This document shows positions 1 through 9,162 of a DNA stretch of 27,054 nucleotides, in pieces. The notes below the pieces were generated by a model. That model ran no database searches, was not told the DNA's origin, and was given only the letters and a program-made list of their open reading frames with translations. This stretch comes from Byssochlamys sp. IMV 00236 (taxonomy: Eukaryota > Ascomycota > Eurotiomycetes > Eurotiales > Thermoascaceae). The stretch lies in assembly GCA_001931875.2 (NCBI GenBank), contig MSJH02000731.1, positions 1 through 27,054 on the forward strand, in the 5' to 3' direction. Positions within the stretch are counted from its first letter, which is position 1, and each line of letters opens with the position of its first letter. Made by a program: the position numbers and the translations under genes.

Positions 1-40
<40 letters not shown>
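1..40. repeat. Homopolymer A tract at left edge
   Basis: The first 40 bases are uninterrupted A. It may be the poly(A) end of a retrocopy lying outside the window, a simple repeat, or a contig-end artefact. Nothing next to it separates these options. Confidence 0.9.
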
Positions 41-41
<1 letters not shown>

Positions 42-1838
42 GCAAAATTGTTTATGCTTTTGTCAATTACATATGAATTAGAAAGTATAAATTCCATTTC
101 GCTCTTTTAATGAAGGCTTTAATAGAGAAGTGCAATTATATAGCTTAAGATTGAGCCTATATCAAAGCATCTCTGGATTTAGAAAAAGAAAGGAACTGAA
201 AACTTATTCTGTCAAAAGAACAGACAAAGCTATTGGTAGAAGATCGATAACGAATTACTTGGAATATTTAGTCAATCCATTTATTGCTGTAATATTGCTT
301 ATATTGAAAGCAAAAGCTTCCAGTGATTTTTCTATTCCAAAAGATAGGATATCAATTAATTAAACTATATTAAAAAATATTGACTACAGTTGAATTACAG
401 TATCCTACTCTATGCGTTTGGTATTGCGCTTCAGAAATTTTGTAAGGTCAATAATTGAGAGCATTTCCAACTTCTTGAAGGCGAAGTGAGTGAGGCACGG
501 CTGAGATTTGAGAGAAGACTTTTGTTACTGAATTTCTATATTGAATAAATTAACAACAGTATTTAGACGAAAAAAAAATGTACATATGTTTTGTGCATGT
601 ACTGAATTGGATGAAGCTTAAAGCTTATAATATAAAAATGAATAAAAGAATACTGTAAGGGAAGTGGTCCATAAAAGGTACATGAGCAAGCTTGGTTCAG
701 ATTTTACATTTCCAAAAATAGACTCGGATCAGTTCCGTATGGGAAAATCGTTAAGGAAAAGGGTCCGAATTATCAAGGGTCTGGAAAGATAAATGGTATC
801 CAGGGAAGAAGAAAAAATCAACCAATCATTATAAGTGATTCTGTACACGAGTATGGACCAACTCTCTTTTTTATTCAGACAATGGCTGTCTTTTAACAAG
901 AGCATTTTTTATTGTCTTTTAAAAAAGGTAATCTGACGATATCTATACTCATCATCTCTTTTTAAAAGTTCAAAAAGTTTCCTTTTTTGGTTCTCTCTAT
1001 TAGCTTTCTTTTACACTTGAGGTTTTTTTGGTTATATTTAGAAAAGGTGCGCACTCAAACCATAGATCGTACTCAATAACCCTTAAATTACATATTCTTT
1101 TTTGTTAAAAGAAGTCAGCAGATCACGGAATATGAACAATGATACAAAATGAGGTAAAAAGTACAGTTTTTTTTGTTTACCCCAAGTAAATATCGATAAT
1201 TTAGTTTAGCAATGAAAAAAAGGAAATAATGCGGAGTTTTTATTAATTCTGCTATCCCCATTTGGTGATTGTTCCGTTGTACTTTTATGGGTTAGAATGC
1301 ACTCATGAAACACTTCAGGTGGTTTCCATATTTAAGGCTTTTATCGATAGTCGCACAAAAAAAAGTCAACTTTTTATTGCTTTATTTTGATTTTTGTTAG
1401 ATTAGTTTAAGCGACTTAAGCCAGCATCTGGATTCACATGAGCAAACAAGAAAAAGAGCGCATGATAATGGTTATTATGGTATGATATGAGGAGATTGGG
1501 CAGATAATCTATGATAACAATAGCTAGATCCTACGCCCATGAATGAAAAAGACCTCAGACGAACAACAAAAAAAAGAAGGATCACTATTATTATTGCGTA
1601 TGCTTGAATAATGACCATAAACAACTTGACTTACTCTTCATTGAGTGTCTAAGACTTGATGAGATAATAAAAGATCATCATGTAAAATAAGCAATAATTC
1701 AATCATTTAGGCACCTACTTCAAAATATATCTTGCAAAGAATGAAGTCAAATAAAAATGACCACAGCAAAGAAACACGAAACGATTCAAGTTAAAATAAC
1801 AGCAAAAATCAATAAAAGGAACATCAGCAAATGAGTTT
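41..1838. other. AT-rich stretch without a supported gene
   Basis: Only short open frames occur here: a 77-codon frame at 130-363 and a 36-codon frame starting near 682. Neither shows a recognisable domain, flanking splice sites or a family resemblance. The base composition is that of the intergenic DNA elsewhere in the left part of the window. I see no gene here. Confidence 0.6.
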
Positions 1839-1865
1839 TTAAAAAAATAAATATATATGTACAAT

Positions 1866-1871
1866 TTTATT
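1866..1871 (-). promoter_or_regulatory. Polyadenylation signal overlapping the stop codon
   Basis: On the minus strand the TAA stop of the APSES gene runs directly into AATAAA, followed by a T-rich tail. The mRNA of this gene therefore probably has a very short 3' UTR. Confidence 0.45.
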
Positions 1872-3182
1872 TACAATGGCCCACGAGGACCACGACGACA
1901 GAACGACTCCTGGTGAATTGCCCTGCCAATGATGTGCCCATTGGGCAAGGACACAAAGTAACCAAGTGAGTCCCCGGGGGACAGCTGGCCATCTTCGGCA
2001 ATTATAAACGTTGCCGAAGGGAAACTTGGCACTGGTCGGGGAGAAGAGACAAAGGAAGGACGGACAGGAGTGAAAGCAGACCTGCGAAATACAAGCAAAG
2101 GAGCAGGAGAAGAAGCAGGAGAAGAAGTAGAGGTGCCGACAAAAGTAACAGAAGGGGACGAAGAGCAAGAGGAAGCAAAAGAAGCGACAGAAATGGCTCG
2201 AGGAGAAGAAGTGCGAGAAACAGAAGGCGGCGGTGAAGCAGGCGCACCTGCAGCACGGGAAGAATAACCAAAAACATCCCTCTGGTAAGGGTGGCTTCTC
2301 TTTGAAGCCCTCAAAGGGCGAGCACGAGAAACTCTACCGCGGGCGCGAGTAGCACCAACACCAGCAGAAGAACGAGAAGCACGGGCAGGAACAGAAGCAC
2401 GAGATGCAGCAGCATCAACAGAAACAGAACGATCGCCTGAGGTAACCGCAGAGCCAGCAGAACAGAGAGGGGGCGTGGATGCGGCACCTGAGGCAGTGGG
2501 GGTGGGAACAGGTCGTGAAGAGGCACGAGAAGAACGACGAATTGACGCAGAGGCGACCAAAGAGCGACATGCACGAGCACGACCTCGTGAAGAGCGGGAA
2601 ACAGAAGCAACGAGAGCAGATGGTGTAGAAACACCCAAAGAAGCGACGGAACCCACCTTCAAATCCCCAAAAGAGGGATGACTTGGAGCCAGGCAGTCAG
2701 AAGGGAAAGAGTCTCCAAACAAAGGAACAAGGTCGTGCCTCAAAGGCCAGGCATTCTTCACGCAGAGGGTGCGAGCACTCTCCATAGGCAACCTAAATAT
2801 AAATATAATAATATTAGTAAATATAAAAAATTTCTGCTTTTTTCTTTGATAATCATACCAAGTGCCTTGGATTGCCAAGCGTCCACCTCTTATCTTCTTT
2901 ATAGGAAGGCCGGGATTTGCATCCACGACCTTCAGCACATCAGCCTTGCTCTTTCCAAGGGCCTTCCAAACGCCCGTAATGAGAATCCAGTCGTTCTCTC
3001 GGTCCCAAAGGATGGGTTGTCCGCCCACCATCATCTCGAAGGCTATAACAAAGAAACATTAATTAAAGAAATCCAAAAGCAGTTAACCCAAAATATATAC
3101 CTGGGATAACTCCGCGCGTATCTTGGGAGGTGGCGTAATTATTTGACTTTACGTCAGAGCAAGAGTAGAGAGAAGTGTTCAT
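1871..3182 (-). CDS. APSES/KilA-N-domain protein, copy 1 (intact)
   Basis: Predicted nuclear DNA-binding protein of the APSES/KilA-N class, a fungal transcription-factor fold; the target is unknown. My model has three exons, 3182-3101, 3042-2859 and 2792-1871, with GT-AG introns of 58 and 66 bp. Together they give 395 residues and keep frame. Exon 1 ends with the segment YATSQDTRGVIP. Exon 2 carries the core TGVWKALGKSKAD and then KKIRGGRLAIQGTW; the tryptophan is split by intron 2. Exon 3 continues LPMESARTLC and DLVPLFGDSFPSDC, typical of this domain. After about residue 135 comes a long Ser/Ala/Arg/Pro-rich, probably disordered linker. The last 30 residues, with SLPNGHIIGRAIHQESFC, match the tail of the paralogue at 12267-13617. 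I chose the start because that ATG opens exon 1 in frame and the paralogue has the same exon layout. The linker DNA is GC-rich and purine-poor on the coding strand, unlike its surroundings. Confidence 0.8.
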
Positions 3183-5400
3183 CGTGTTTATAAAATAAGT
3201 TTTTTTTTAAAAAAAAATGAATAAAGTTGATGGATGAAGAAAAGGAAAGAAAAAATATTGAAAAGTAGCTTTTTATATTTTTCTTTGGCTATCAAACTTG
3301 GGAAAAGCGCCTGATCCAAAAAAGCGTAAATAAAAAAATATTTCCTTAGTACAAGATGGATAAAAAGTTCCCATGGGAACTCTAATTCATCAAAAAGCAA
3401 AGATAAGAAAGTGATTGAATAAACAAAAATAGCTACATGATTAGATACTGAAGCCCCTTTCTTCTCCATGTAACACTTTCTTTCCGCTTCCCGTTATGGA
3501 ATAATACTAAGGTGATCCTGAGCTATTTTCAGTTTCAGCTACGCTTTACTTTGGAGGAATTACTGAATCAAGTAAATTAATAGTCTGAGGTTAAACAATT
3601 ACGTCGTCTTGGCACTTTGTGTCGATCTCTTTACCAAATGTGAACATCAAAAAAGTAACTATGACAGCTATTTGATGCTTGTTCTATTGTTTTCATAAAG
3701 AATATATTTTACAGGAAATCTACAGTCAACCATCAATTTCTTGGTATCTTTAAACATATTCCCTGTGCTTTCATTTCCAAGTCCATTTGATGCCTCTATG
3801 AAGGTATTTCATAATCGGTGAAATTTTCTTGATCATCATCGAATTTTTACTTTATCTCTCTTTTGTTATCCCAAAGACTATGTGAATGGTCAAAGGTTCA
3901 CACCCAGAAAACTTCAAAAGACACAATGTTTTTTAAAGGCTTCAGAGCAACAAAACGCCTCCATTACCTTTCTGAAATATTTGGTTATTCCACAGTGGCC
4001 ATAACAGATCAGTTAGATGACCTTCGTGCCTTCATCAATAAAATTAAAGATACCAACAAAGAAAGACAAAAGCTGATGCTTGTTTTGGTCGCTCATGGAT
4101 TTTCTGTACTCTTTGAGCTCATTGAAACTTTGAACTCTTCTTGATCACCGACATCTTCCATTTTCAACTTGCAATCAGTATTCATTGCTGCCAATGTTCA
4201 TTACTGACTTCTTAGTTTATTCAAGCTTCACCTTATGGGCCGTTTGTAAATCCTTCATGGATAGATGGATGGGCGACAAAATTTTTTTCACCATTTCGAT
4301 AACCAAATTCAAAAGGAGCTTCTTGAAATAAATGCAGTGAGCAAATAAGCGAATGTTGTTACAGCTGGTTTGAATGTTGGTTAGCTATTAATTCTGCTTC
4401 TTGGGATAATCTCTTTTTTGAGTATTTGGTTCAGAATTTCTTTCGTATGGATTTTATTTTCTTTGCAGTACCTGTTGATCACTCTTATAGGTTTTGATCT
4501 GGCTCAAGGAAGTCTCCAATACGCGTAAAACTTGCCAAGATATAGCCTTACATTTACCAGATGGCAAGCGGAAGTCTCATCAAGTGTAGCTGTGGCGTTC
4601 AGTCATCTGTTATTTACTTACTGTGTATGTTTTGAACAATGAAGAAAAGAAAGAGCAGCAAATAGATTCGAATCCATTTATTAATATGAAACAGGGAATT
4701 GACAACATTAATAGTTTACAGTCCGACATGAGACAAATTTGATACACAGATAAGAGTAGATTGACTGTAATAAAGGATACATACGGCAATAGATGACGTA
4801 TAAAAGCATTCTATAAAGTCATCAGGCAAATATATTCGCTTTACAGTAACTCTTGAAGAAGGATAGAGTCCACTTGGATTTCAATGCGTGCCAAGCCTTT
4901 TTCTTGCTGATTGTGAGATAATAAGAACTTTTGAAGATTGACGTGTTTGATGAGATAACCTCTATAATAATTCAAGTATCTATCGTGTGTTGGATGATGG
5001 TTACATTAAACTTCACTATAAAACTCTTGATCCAATCGTATTTAATAATATTCAACTCTTCTTTATAAGCAACCTACTATTCTAATCATCGAGTTCTATA
5101 ATCTTAAGCTATGTAATTAATAGCTGCTATGTTCTTTTAATCATGTATCTTAGGTTACTCACATGATTCCCTCTTACATATATAACATAGCAACATATTA
5201 CCTGTCCCTTTTTTCATAAAGCATCATTGGCGTCGATTTAATGCTTCAGCAAGTAATATAAATTATTAAAGGAAAAAGAATCATGCTTTGCCCATGTGCT
5301 TACAAGAGTACTTTTGATTGGTTAAAATAATCTAAGAGATCCTCTATCCTCAGTTTTATCTAAAATGAGTAAATAATCCCTTCAACGTAACACATACACT
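3183..5400. other. Long stretch with no confident gene
   Basis: The region contains a 93-codon plus-strand frame at 3863-4144 (listed separately) and otherwise stop-rich, AT-rich sequence. A few plus-strand pieces, for example around 4370-4530, look hydrophobic when translated but are broken by stops. They could be eroded exons. I could not connect them into a gene. Confidence 0.5.
3863..4144 (+). CDS. Unrecognised 93-codon open frame, possibly an exon relic
   Basis: I do not recognise this protein. The frame is helical-looking and soluble in its middle part, with LDDLRAFINKIKDTNKERQ, and ends in a hydrophobic segment, HGFSVLFELIETLNSS. The residue balance is more protein-like than in the neighbouring AT-rich frames. 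There is no clear start context, no confident splice site and no obvious continuation on either side. It may be a decayed exon or chance. Confidence 0.2.
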   Translation: MLSQRLCEWSKVHTQKTSKDTMFFKGFRATKRLHYLSEIFGYSTVAITDQLDDLRAFINKIKDTNKERQKLMLVLVAHGFSVLFELIETLNSS

Positions 5401-5414
5401 GTTTCTTTTTTTAG

Positions 5415-5561
5415 GACCTTTAACCGACTTCCGCTTTTGGATTCTTCCGTTGATTATCTACTATGCCATTTTGGGTATCAGACAGAGTTTACCAAACTTG
5501 GTTGTCGTTTCGCCTGTGTCATCTAAACAATTTGTTGTTAGTCCTGCTTTGTTATGCAGTT
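5415..5561 (+). pseudogene. Possible relic of a CAAX-protease (Rce1/CPBP)-like exon
   Basis: A T-rich tract ending in AG at 5414 is followed by an open frame reading GPLTDFRFWILPLIIYYA. Rce1-type ER membrane proteases have a segment of the form GPLTEE-x-x-x-R followed by a hydrophobic stretch, which this resembles. The paired catalytic glutamates are missing, and the frame closes at a TAG near 5559-5561 after an unrelated-looking tail. If the resemblance is real, this is a degenerate, inactive exon. Hydrophobic low-complexity similarity is the obvious alternative. Confidence 0.25.
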
Positions 5562-6116
5562 AGAAATCATTTAAGCATAACAGCAAGTTTGATGCAAATA
5601 ATTATGCTGCCGACTTTAAGAACACAGTTTGCTTTACATTACTTGCTTTTTAAGATTATCAATAGCATATCTAACGCAGTTCTATGCATACGGAAGCTAC
5701 TTTAATAGTCATCAAAGCAAATAATAGACACTGTTAAATGTAAGAGGATAGAAAAAAAATTAAACTCTAAGCTGAGGACATCTCTTTGATTTGATTTGTT
5801 GCTTATATAAAATGATTAACTTTTATTTGCAGATACAAAAAATCACAGAATAAAGGCATGCTTAGTACAAAAGATGTGAAAAGTAAGACATACTTTACAT
5901 GGATTGACTTCGTACAAAGTGTTACAGATATTACACATCCCCACGCAGCAATATAAAGCAAAGAAAGGGATAGCGTTAGATTTCGGCTACCGGTTCTTAA
6001 CAACACTAGGCTGTGTGTTGTGCCTAACACAATTATCGCTGGCTCCACTTGGACTTCGGATGTAATTATGTTTTCAGCAGTGAGTTCAAAAGTCTTCTTT
6101 GTCAAGGTACGGCTAT

Positions 6117-6246
6117 TGAGACATTGATCCTGATAATGTAAAGTATTATATGAAAGGGAAAATAGAAGCAGGCTCAAGCTTCTATTGTTTTTGAAAGTTA
6201 AAGTTACAGTTCTTGTGATAAAGAATGGCCCTTTTATTAGAATCAC
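6117..6246 (-). mobile_element. DIRS-type element relic, N-terminal recombinase-side fragment (A')
   Basis: On the minus strand the segment reads KNNRSLSLLLFSLS followed by YQDQ. The region at about 15700-15830 reads KNTRSLSRLLFSLS followed by YQEQDI, and there it runs straight into a tyrosine-recombinase-like domain. The two DNA segments are alike over more than 100 bp. Here the recombinase body does not follow, so this is a truncated copy. It lies beyond the recombinase fragment of element A, which points to rearrangement or a second insertion. Confidence 0.5.
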
Positions 6247-6295
6247 TTAATAGAAATGTTTATATTTCTCCAGGTGGATAGTCATTTAATTAAGC

Positions 6296-6366
6296 AATGG
6301 TAATGTTGGCGAAACGAAGACAGAGGATGCTATTTTAGGCTTTCTAGCCGCGCTTTTATTCTCAAG
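6296..6366 (+). repeat. Inverted repeat, left arm
   Basis: This arm matches the reverse complement of 6481-6550 at about 80% by eye. The shared blocks include GTTGGCG, AACGAAGAC, TAGGCTTTCTA and CCGCGCTTT. The spacer between the arms is about 115 bp. The arms lie at the truncated end of the DIRS recombinase fragment. Confidence 0.7.
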
Positions 6367-6480
6367 TTTAATATAAAATAAAAAAATTTTAAGGCTCTAT
6401 TTTTGATATGATACATAGTTTGTCCACGGTGCACGGCTTTGAAAGATACGAAGAACAATAGAAACTCTAAGTTTTTTTTT

Positions 6481-6550
6481 CATGTAGGAAAGCGCGGTTA
6501 GAAAGCCTATAACCACATCCAAAGTCTTCGTTCCGCCAACGCTGCCATTG
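6481..6550 (-). repeat. Inverted repeat, right arm
   Basis: Partner of the arm at 6296-6366, in the opposite orientation. It begins where recognisable recombinase coding of element A stops. It may be a piece of the element's terminal or internal complementary repeat, since DIRS elements carry inverted and complementary repeats. This assignment is an inference. Confidence 0.65.
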
Positions 6551-6554
6551 TTGA

Positions 6555-6930
6555 AGCGGCTAAAGGCTCCTGCGGGCACCTTGAATTCACAAAAAGAGAA
6601 GAACGAGTGGAAAGGTGAGATAATGAAGGACAGTCTCCAAGAGCTATGAATGTTCTTACAGGACAAAGAGAATATTCTTGATTTGGAGAGATGGTAAAAG
6701 ATTTGATGATCCGACAATGGTCACGAGTTTCTTTTGGAGCAGGCCACTTGAAATGTCAGCTGGAAACCATCCTTGATGTCTGCCGACTGCAAATCAATAC
6801 GATGAAGATCTGAAGGTCGCAAAAAGGTTGTTTTCTTCTGCAAGAAGGGCAGTGGTATGGACGTGGTGGAGTGAATCTGTCGTAAATGATTCAGAGTTGG
6901 GGAAATATCAATCATTGGATCCGATATTTC
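6555..6930 (-). mobile_element. DIRS-type element A, tyrosine recombinase fragment (broken)
   Basis: The minus strand encodes the motif FLRPSDLHRIDL, the block around the first catalytic arginine of DIRS-type tyrosine recombinases. A frameshift near 6735 follows, after which the next frame reads APKETRDHCRIIKSFTIS and then SLCPVRTF and SLFVNS, a normal continuation of the family. The N-terminal core-binding domain is missing: only about 25 residues separate the recombinase part from the end of the RNase H part. The HxxR and tyrosine motifs are also missing. The fragment cannot encode an active enzyme. Confidence 0.75.
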
Positions 6931-6993
6931 CAGTCGTGTTAGAAGGGGTTACCAAAGAGCATTGATCCAGTAAGAGAAGACGATGATGGTGGC

Positions 6994-7565
6994 TTAAGGA
7001 AGTCGTTCCTGGAGGATCTTGGACAAGCAACGTGAAATCAGATTCCATGGTGGGTTGAGTAAGGATTCAGAATGACTGATTTCCATGGGATCGATAGCGC
7101 GTCGGTCGCAAATGAATTCGGATCCGTCATCCAGGACACATACTTTGACAGAAGGTGATTCGTACGGTCTGCGAAGAGGTCCACATCGTGTGATCTCCAC
7201 GGCTGGTTTATCGCCTTCTTGAAAACAGACGACTGAATCCCCCGTTGATGTTTGCTGCGAAGACATCGCGATTTGAAGTCTGCGATAGTGTTTTCTATTC
7301 CTGGAGCATGCTTGGCGTAGATCATTAGTCGGCGGAGAAGACATTCTTTCCAAAGATAAGTGGCTAAAAGCATGAAATCGAGGGACTTCGTGCCACCCTA
7401 TTTGTTGATATATGATAGGGAGGTAGCATTGTCCGTACGTAATAGGGCTGTTGTATCCTGCAAATGAGGGAAGCATTGAAGGGAGAATTGCGCTGCTTTC
7501 AACTCTCTTCAGTTGATGAATTGCTAGAATTCGGCCGTAGTCTAATAACTATGAGCCCTCTCGTT
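6994..7565 (-). mobile_element. DIRS-type element A, RNase H and connector fragment (broken)
   Basis: Read on the minus strand, this segment carries the C-terminal part of a retroelement polyprotein. In order it shows RELKAAQFSLQCF, then ALLRTDNATSLSYINK with an active-site-like aspartate, then GGTKSLDFMLLATYLWKE, PGIENTIAD, and HDVDLFADRTNHLLSKYVSW. This order is characteristic of DIRS-type RNase H domains. Defects include stop codons in the opening part (about 7510-7545), a TAG at 7398-7400 just after YINK, and a frame change near 7050-7100 where the motif NPPWNLISRCL continues in another frame. The reverse transcriptase expected upstream was not found. The piece runs on into the recombinase fragment at 6930. 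Confidence 0.8.
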
Positions 7566-7579
7566 GTTGAGATGACCAT

Positions 7580-8030
7580 CTGACATGTCTGGTATAGATC
7601 ATTATAATAACTTGGGCATAATCTTACAGTAGAGCATACATCCTACATTCCTCTGTTGCATCTGAAAAGAATAAAGAATAAGTATAAATAATGTCAGTGG
7701 CAACATTAATATTATATAATAGCAGTCATAAATTCTCCACCCAATTAAACTCTCACTCCTAATTTAATATTATCCAGCTCTTCCGAATAAAGAATCTACT
7801 TCTCGAAGTCGTTGACTTAACTGCCTTTTTACAATAGCAAAACTGAATACAACACTATCTCATGTGGAATTACTCGCATGGGCGTAAAGAGTTGCAGGAG
7901 GAGTCGAATTTAGAGTAGAGCGGCTATTCTATTGACGTAGGTGTGTCATTCATCAGCGAAATTCGTTTAAGCATTCTTGTAACAGAGACAGAGTTGTATC
8001 CCCAATCGGTGTTGTTCCTCACCAATGTAT
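7580..8030. other. Short AT-rich gap between the DIRS relic and the SAC3 pseudogene
   Basis: No convincing coding sequence on either strand. On the minus strand it should hold the next intron and exons of the SAC3-like gene, but none could be recognised. The SAC3 copy therefore appears truncated here. Confidence 0.5.
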
Positions 8031-8070
8031 TTTTAAACAATTACAGAGAGAACAAAGCAAATCAGTTTAC

Positions 8071-8699
8071 CTTCTTGGAGTTGTTGTATTTCTTGCTGCA
8101 CACAAAACTTGCTTTCATCTAGGTCACGCATCTCATGCAAACACAGGATATGAAATCTGGCGATGCGCTCATGAACTTCAACAGCGACTTCATTACGAAT
8201 ATTTTGCAAAGTAAAGTCTTGACGAATTGATCTTGTACGGTCGCGAATGAAAGCATGGCATTCTTTAAGAGGATTCTTCGACAATATTTCATCAATTAAA
8301 TAGTCAAGAGTGGACTATAAAACACATGAGTATCAAATCAGGAATATTATTGTCATATCTACTTACAACCAATGCCTTAGGACATCTGACATCGCTTGGG
8401 AGTAGTTGATCGTTTTCTGCTACAGATTTTATGTAGGCTTTAACTACTCTGCCGCGATTAACATTATCATATTCATCAAGTTCGAGCTTGTCAATTTCAC
8501 TATCTAGGCTTCTTTACACGATTTCGAATTTAGGGCATTTTGTTTAGCAGGTGCCCACAAAGTCATAGATCTCAACATGACCGAGGGTTTCACCACAACG
8601 GCCTCGACCTCTTCCAGGGATAATTTTCTTGTAAGGGTTGATGACATTGCCTAGAGAACCTCTTCCAACACCAGAAGCAAAAGAGTTTTGATGAAACAT
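8071..8699 (-). pseudogene. SAC3/GANP-like mRNA export factor pseudogene, 5' part only
   Basis: SAC3 is the scaffold of the TREX-2 complex that links transcription to mRNA export at the nuclear pore. Two exons are visible on the minus strand: 8699-8367, starting at an ATG with a Gly/Arg-rich leader, and 8314-8071, joined by a GT-AG intron. Exon 1 reads VEIYDFVGTC, then an in-frame TAA at 8544-8546, then CPKFEIV and a second TAA at 8514-8516. In intact SAC3 proteins this is the GTC-x-x-MCP segment. The frame then stays open through EIDKLELDEYDNVN. Exon 2 reads IRDRTRSIRQDFTLQNIRNE and VEVHERIARFHILCLHE, the most conserved part of the SAC3 domain, and ends at a normal donor after QQLQEG. The rest of the domain is not found downstream. 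The good conservation outside two stops suggests a fairly recent loss. A functional parent gene should exist elsewhere. Confidence 0.85.
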
Positions 8700-9126
8700 T
8701 TTAAATTCAGAAATTGGTTAAAAAGGGAAGCAGAAAAAAAAGGTGTTTGTAGGGTGATTAACAAAAAAGGAAAAAGGGGAAATAAGAAAAAAGAGCCGCT
8801 TCATATACTTTTCAATTGCACTTTTGCGTAACAAATCACCTGCTTATCAACTGTTGACTTGATGCGGATCCCTTTGTCTGTTTACTGTAGCAAATACACG
8901 CGTAGATACGTTTGATACAATAGCCCATTTCTTGAATTGATCATGTCTATATCATTTATAAAAGAGTTTTTATGATGATTGATCGTTAGGAAGCGTAACT
9001 TCTAAATCATATGATTGTAAACATACTCAGTCCTATTCCTCTCTAGATGTTGATACCCTACCTCCTTTTTCTCCAGGCATCTTTAATACCTTACCCTCTA
9101 TCTTTTTGTTGCCCCTTTCTTTATCT

Positions 9127-9162
9127 CATGTTGGAAGTGACCCAACTTCCTACAGCAACATG
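9127..9162. repeat. Imperfect hairpin with TG...CA ends
   Basis: CATGTTG at 9127-9133 pairs with CAACATG at 9156-9162, and GAAGT at 9134-9138 pairs with ACTTC at 9145-9149, giving a bulged stem. The arrangement, TGTTG at one end and CAACA at the other, resembles LTR termini. It could equally be a small structured repeat. No flanking element was seen. Confidence 0.5.

Noticed and set aside
2070..2681. Plus-strand Glu/Ala/Arg-rich open frames opposite the APSES copy 1 linker
   Set aside because: They are mirror frames of a purine-rich low-complexity exon. The minus-strand gene has conserved exons, splice sites and a paralogue; the plus frames have none.
3188..3469. 93-codon minus-strand hydrophobic frame upstream of APSES copy 1
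   Set aside because: Phe/Leu/Ile richness is what AT-rich DNA gives; no domain, no splice sites, and it sits in the likely promoter of the APSES gene.
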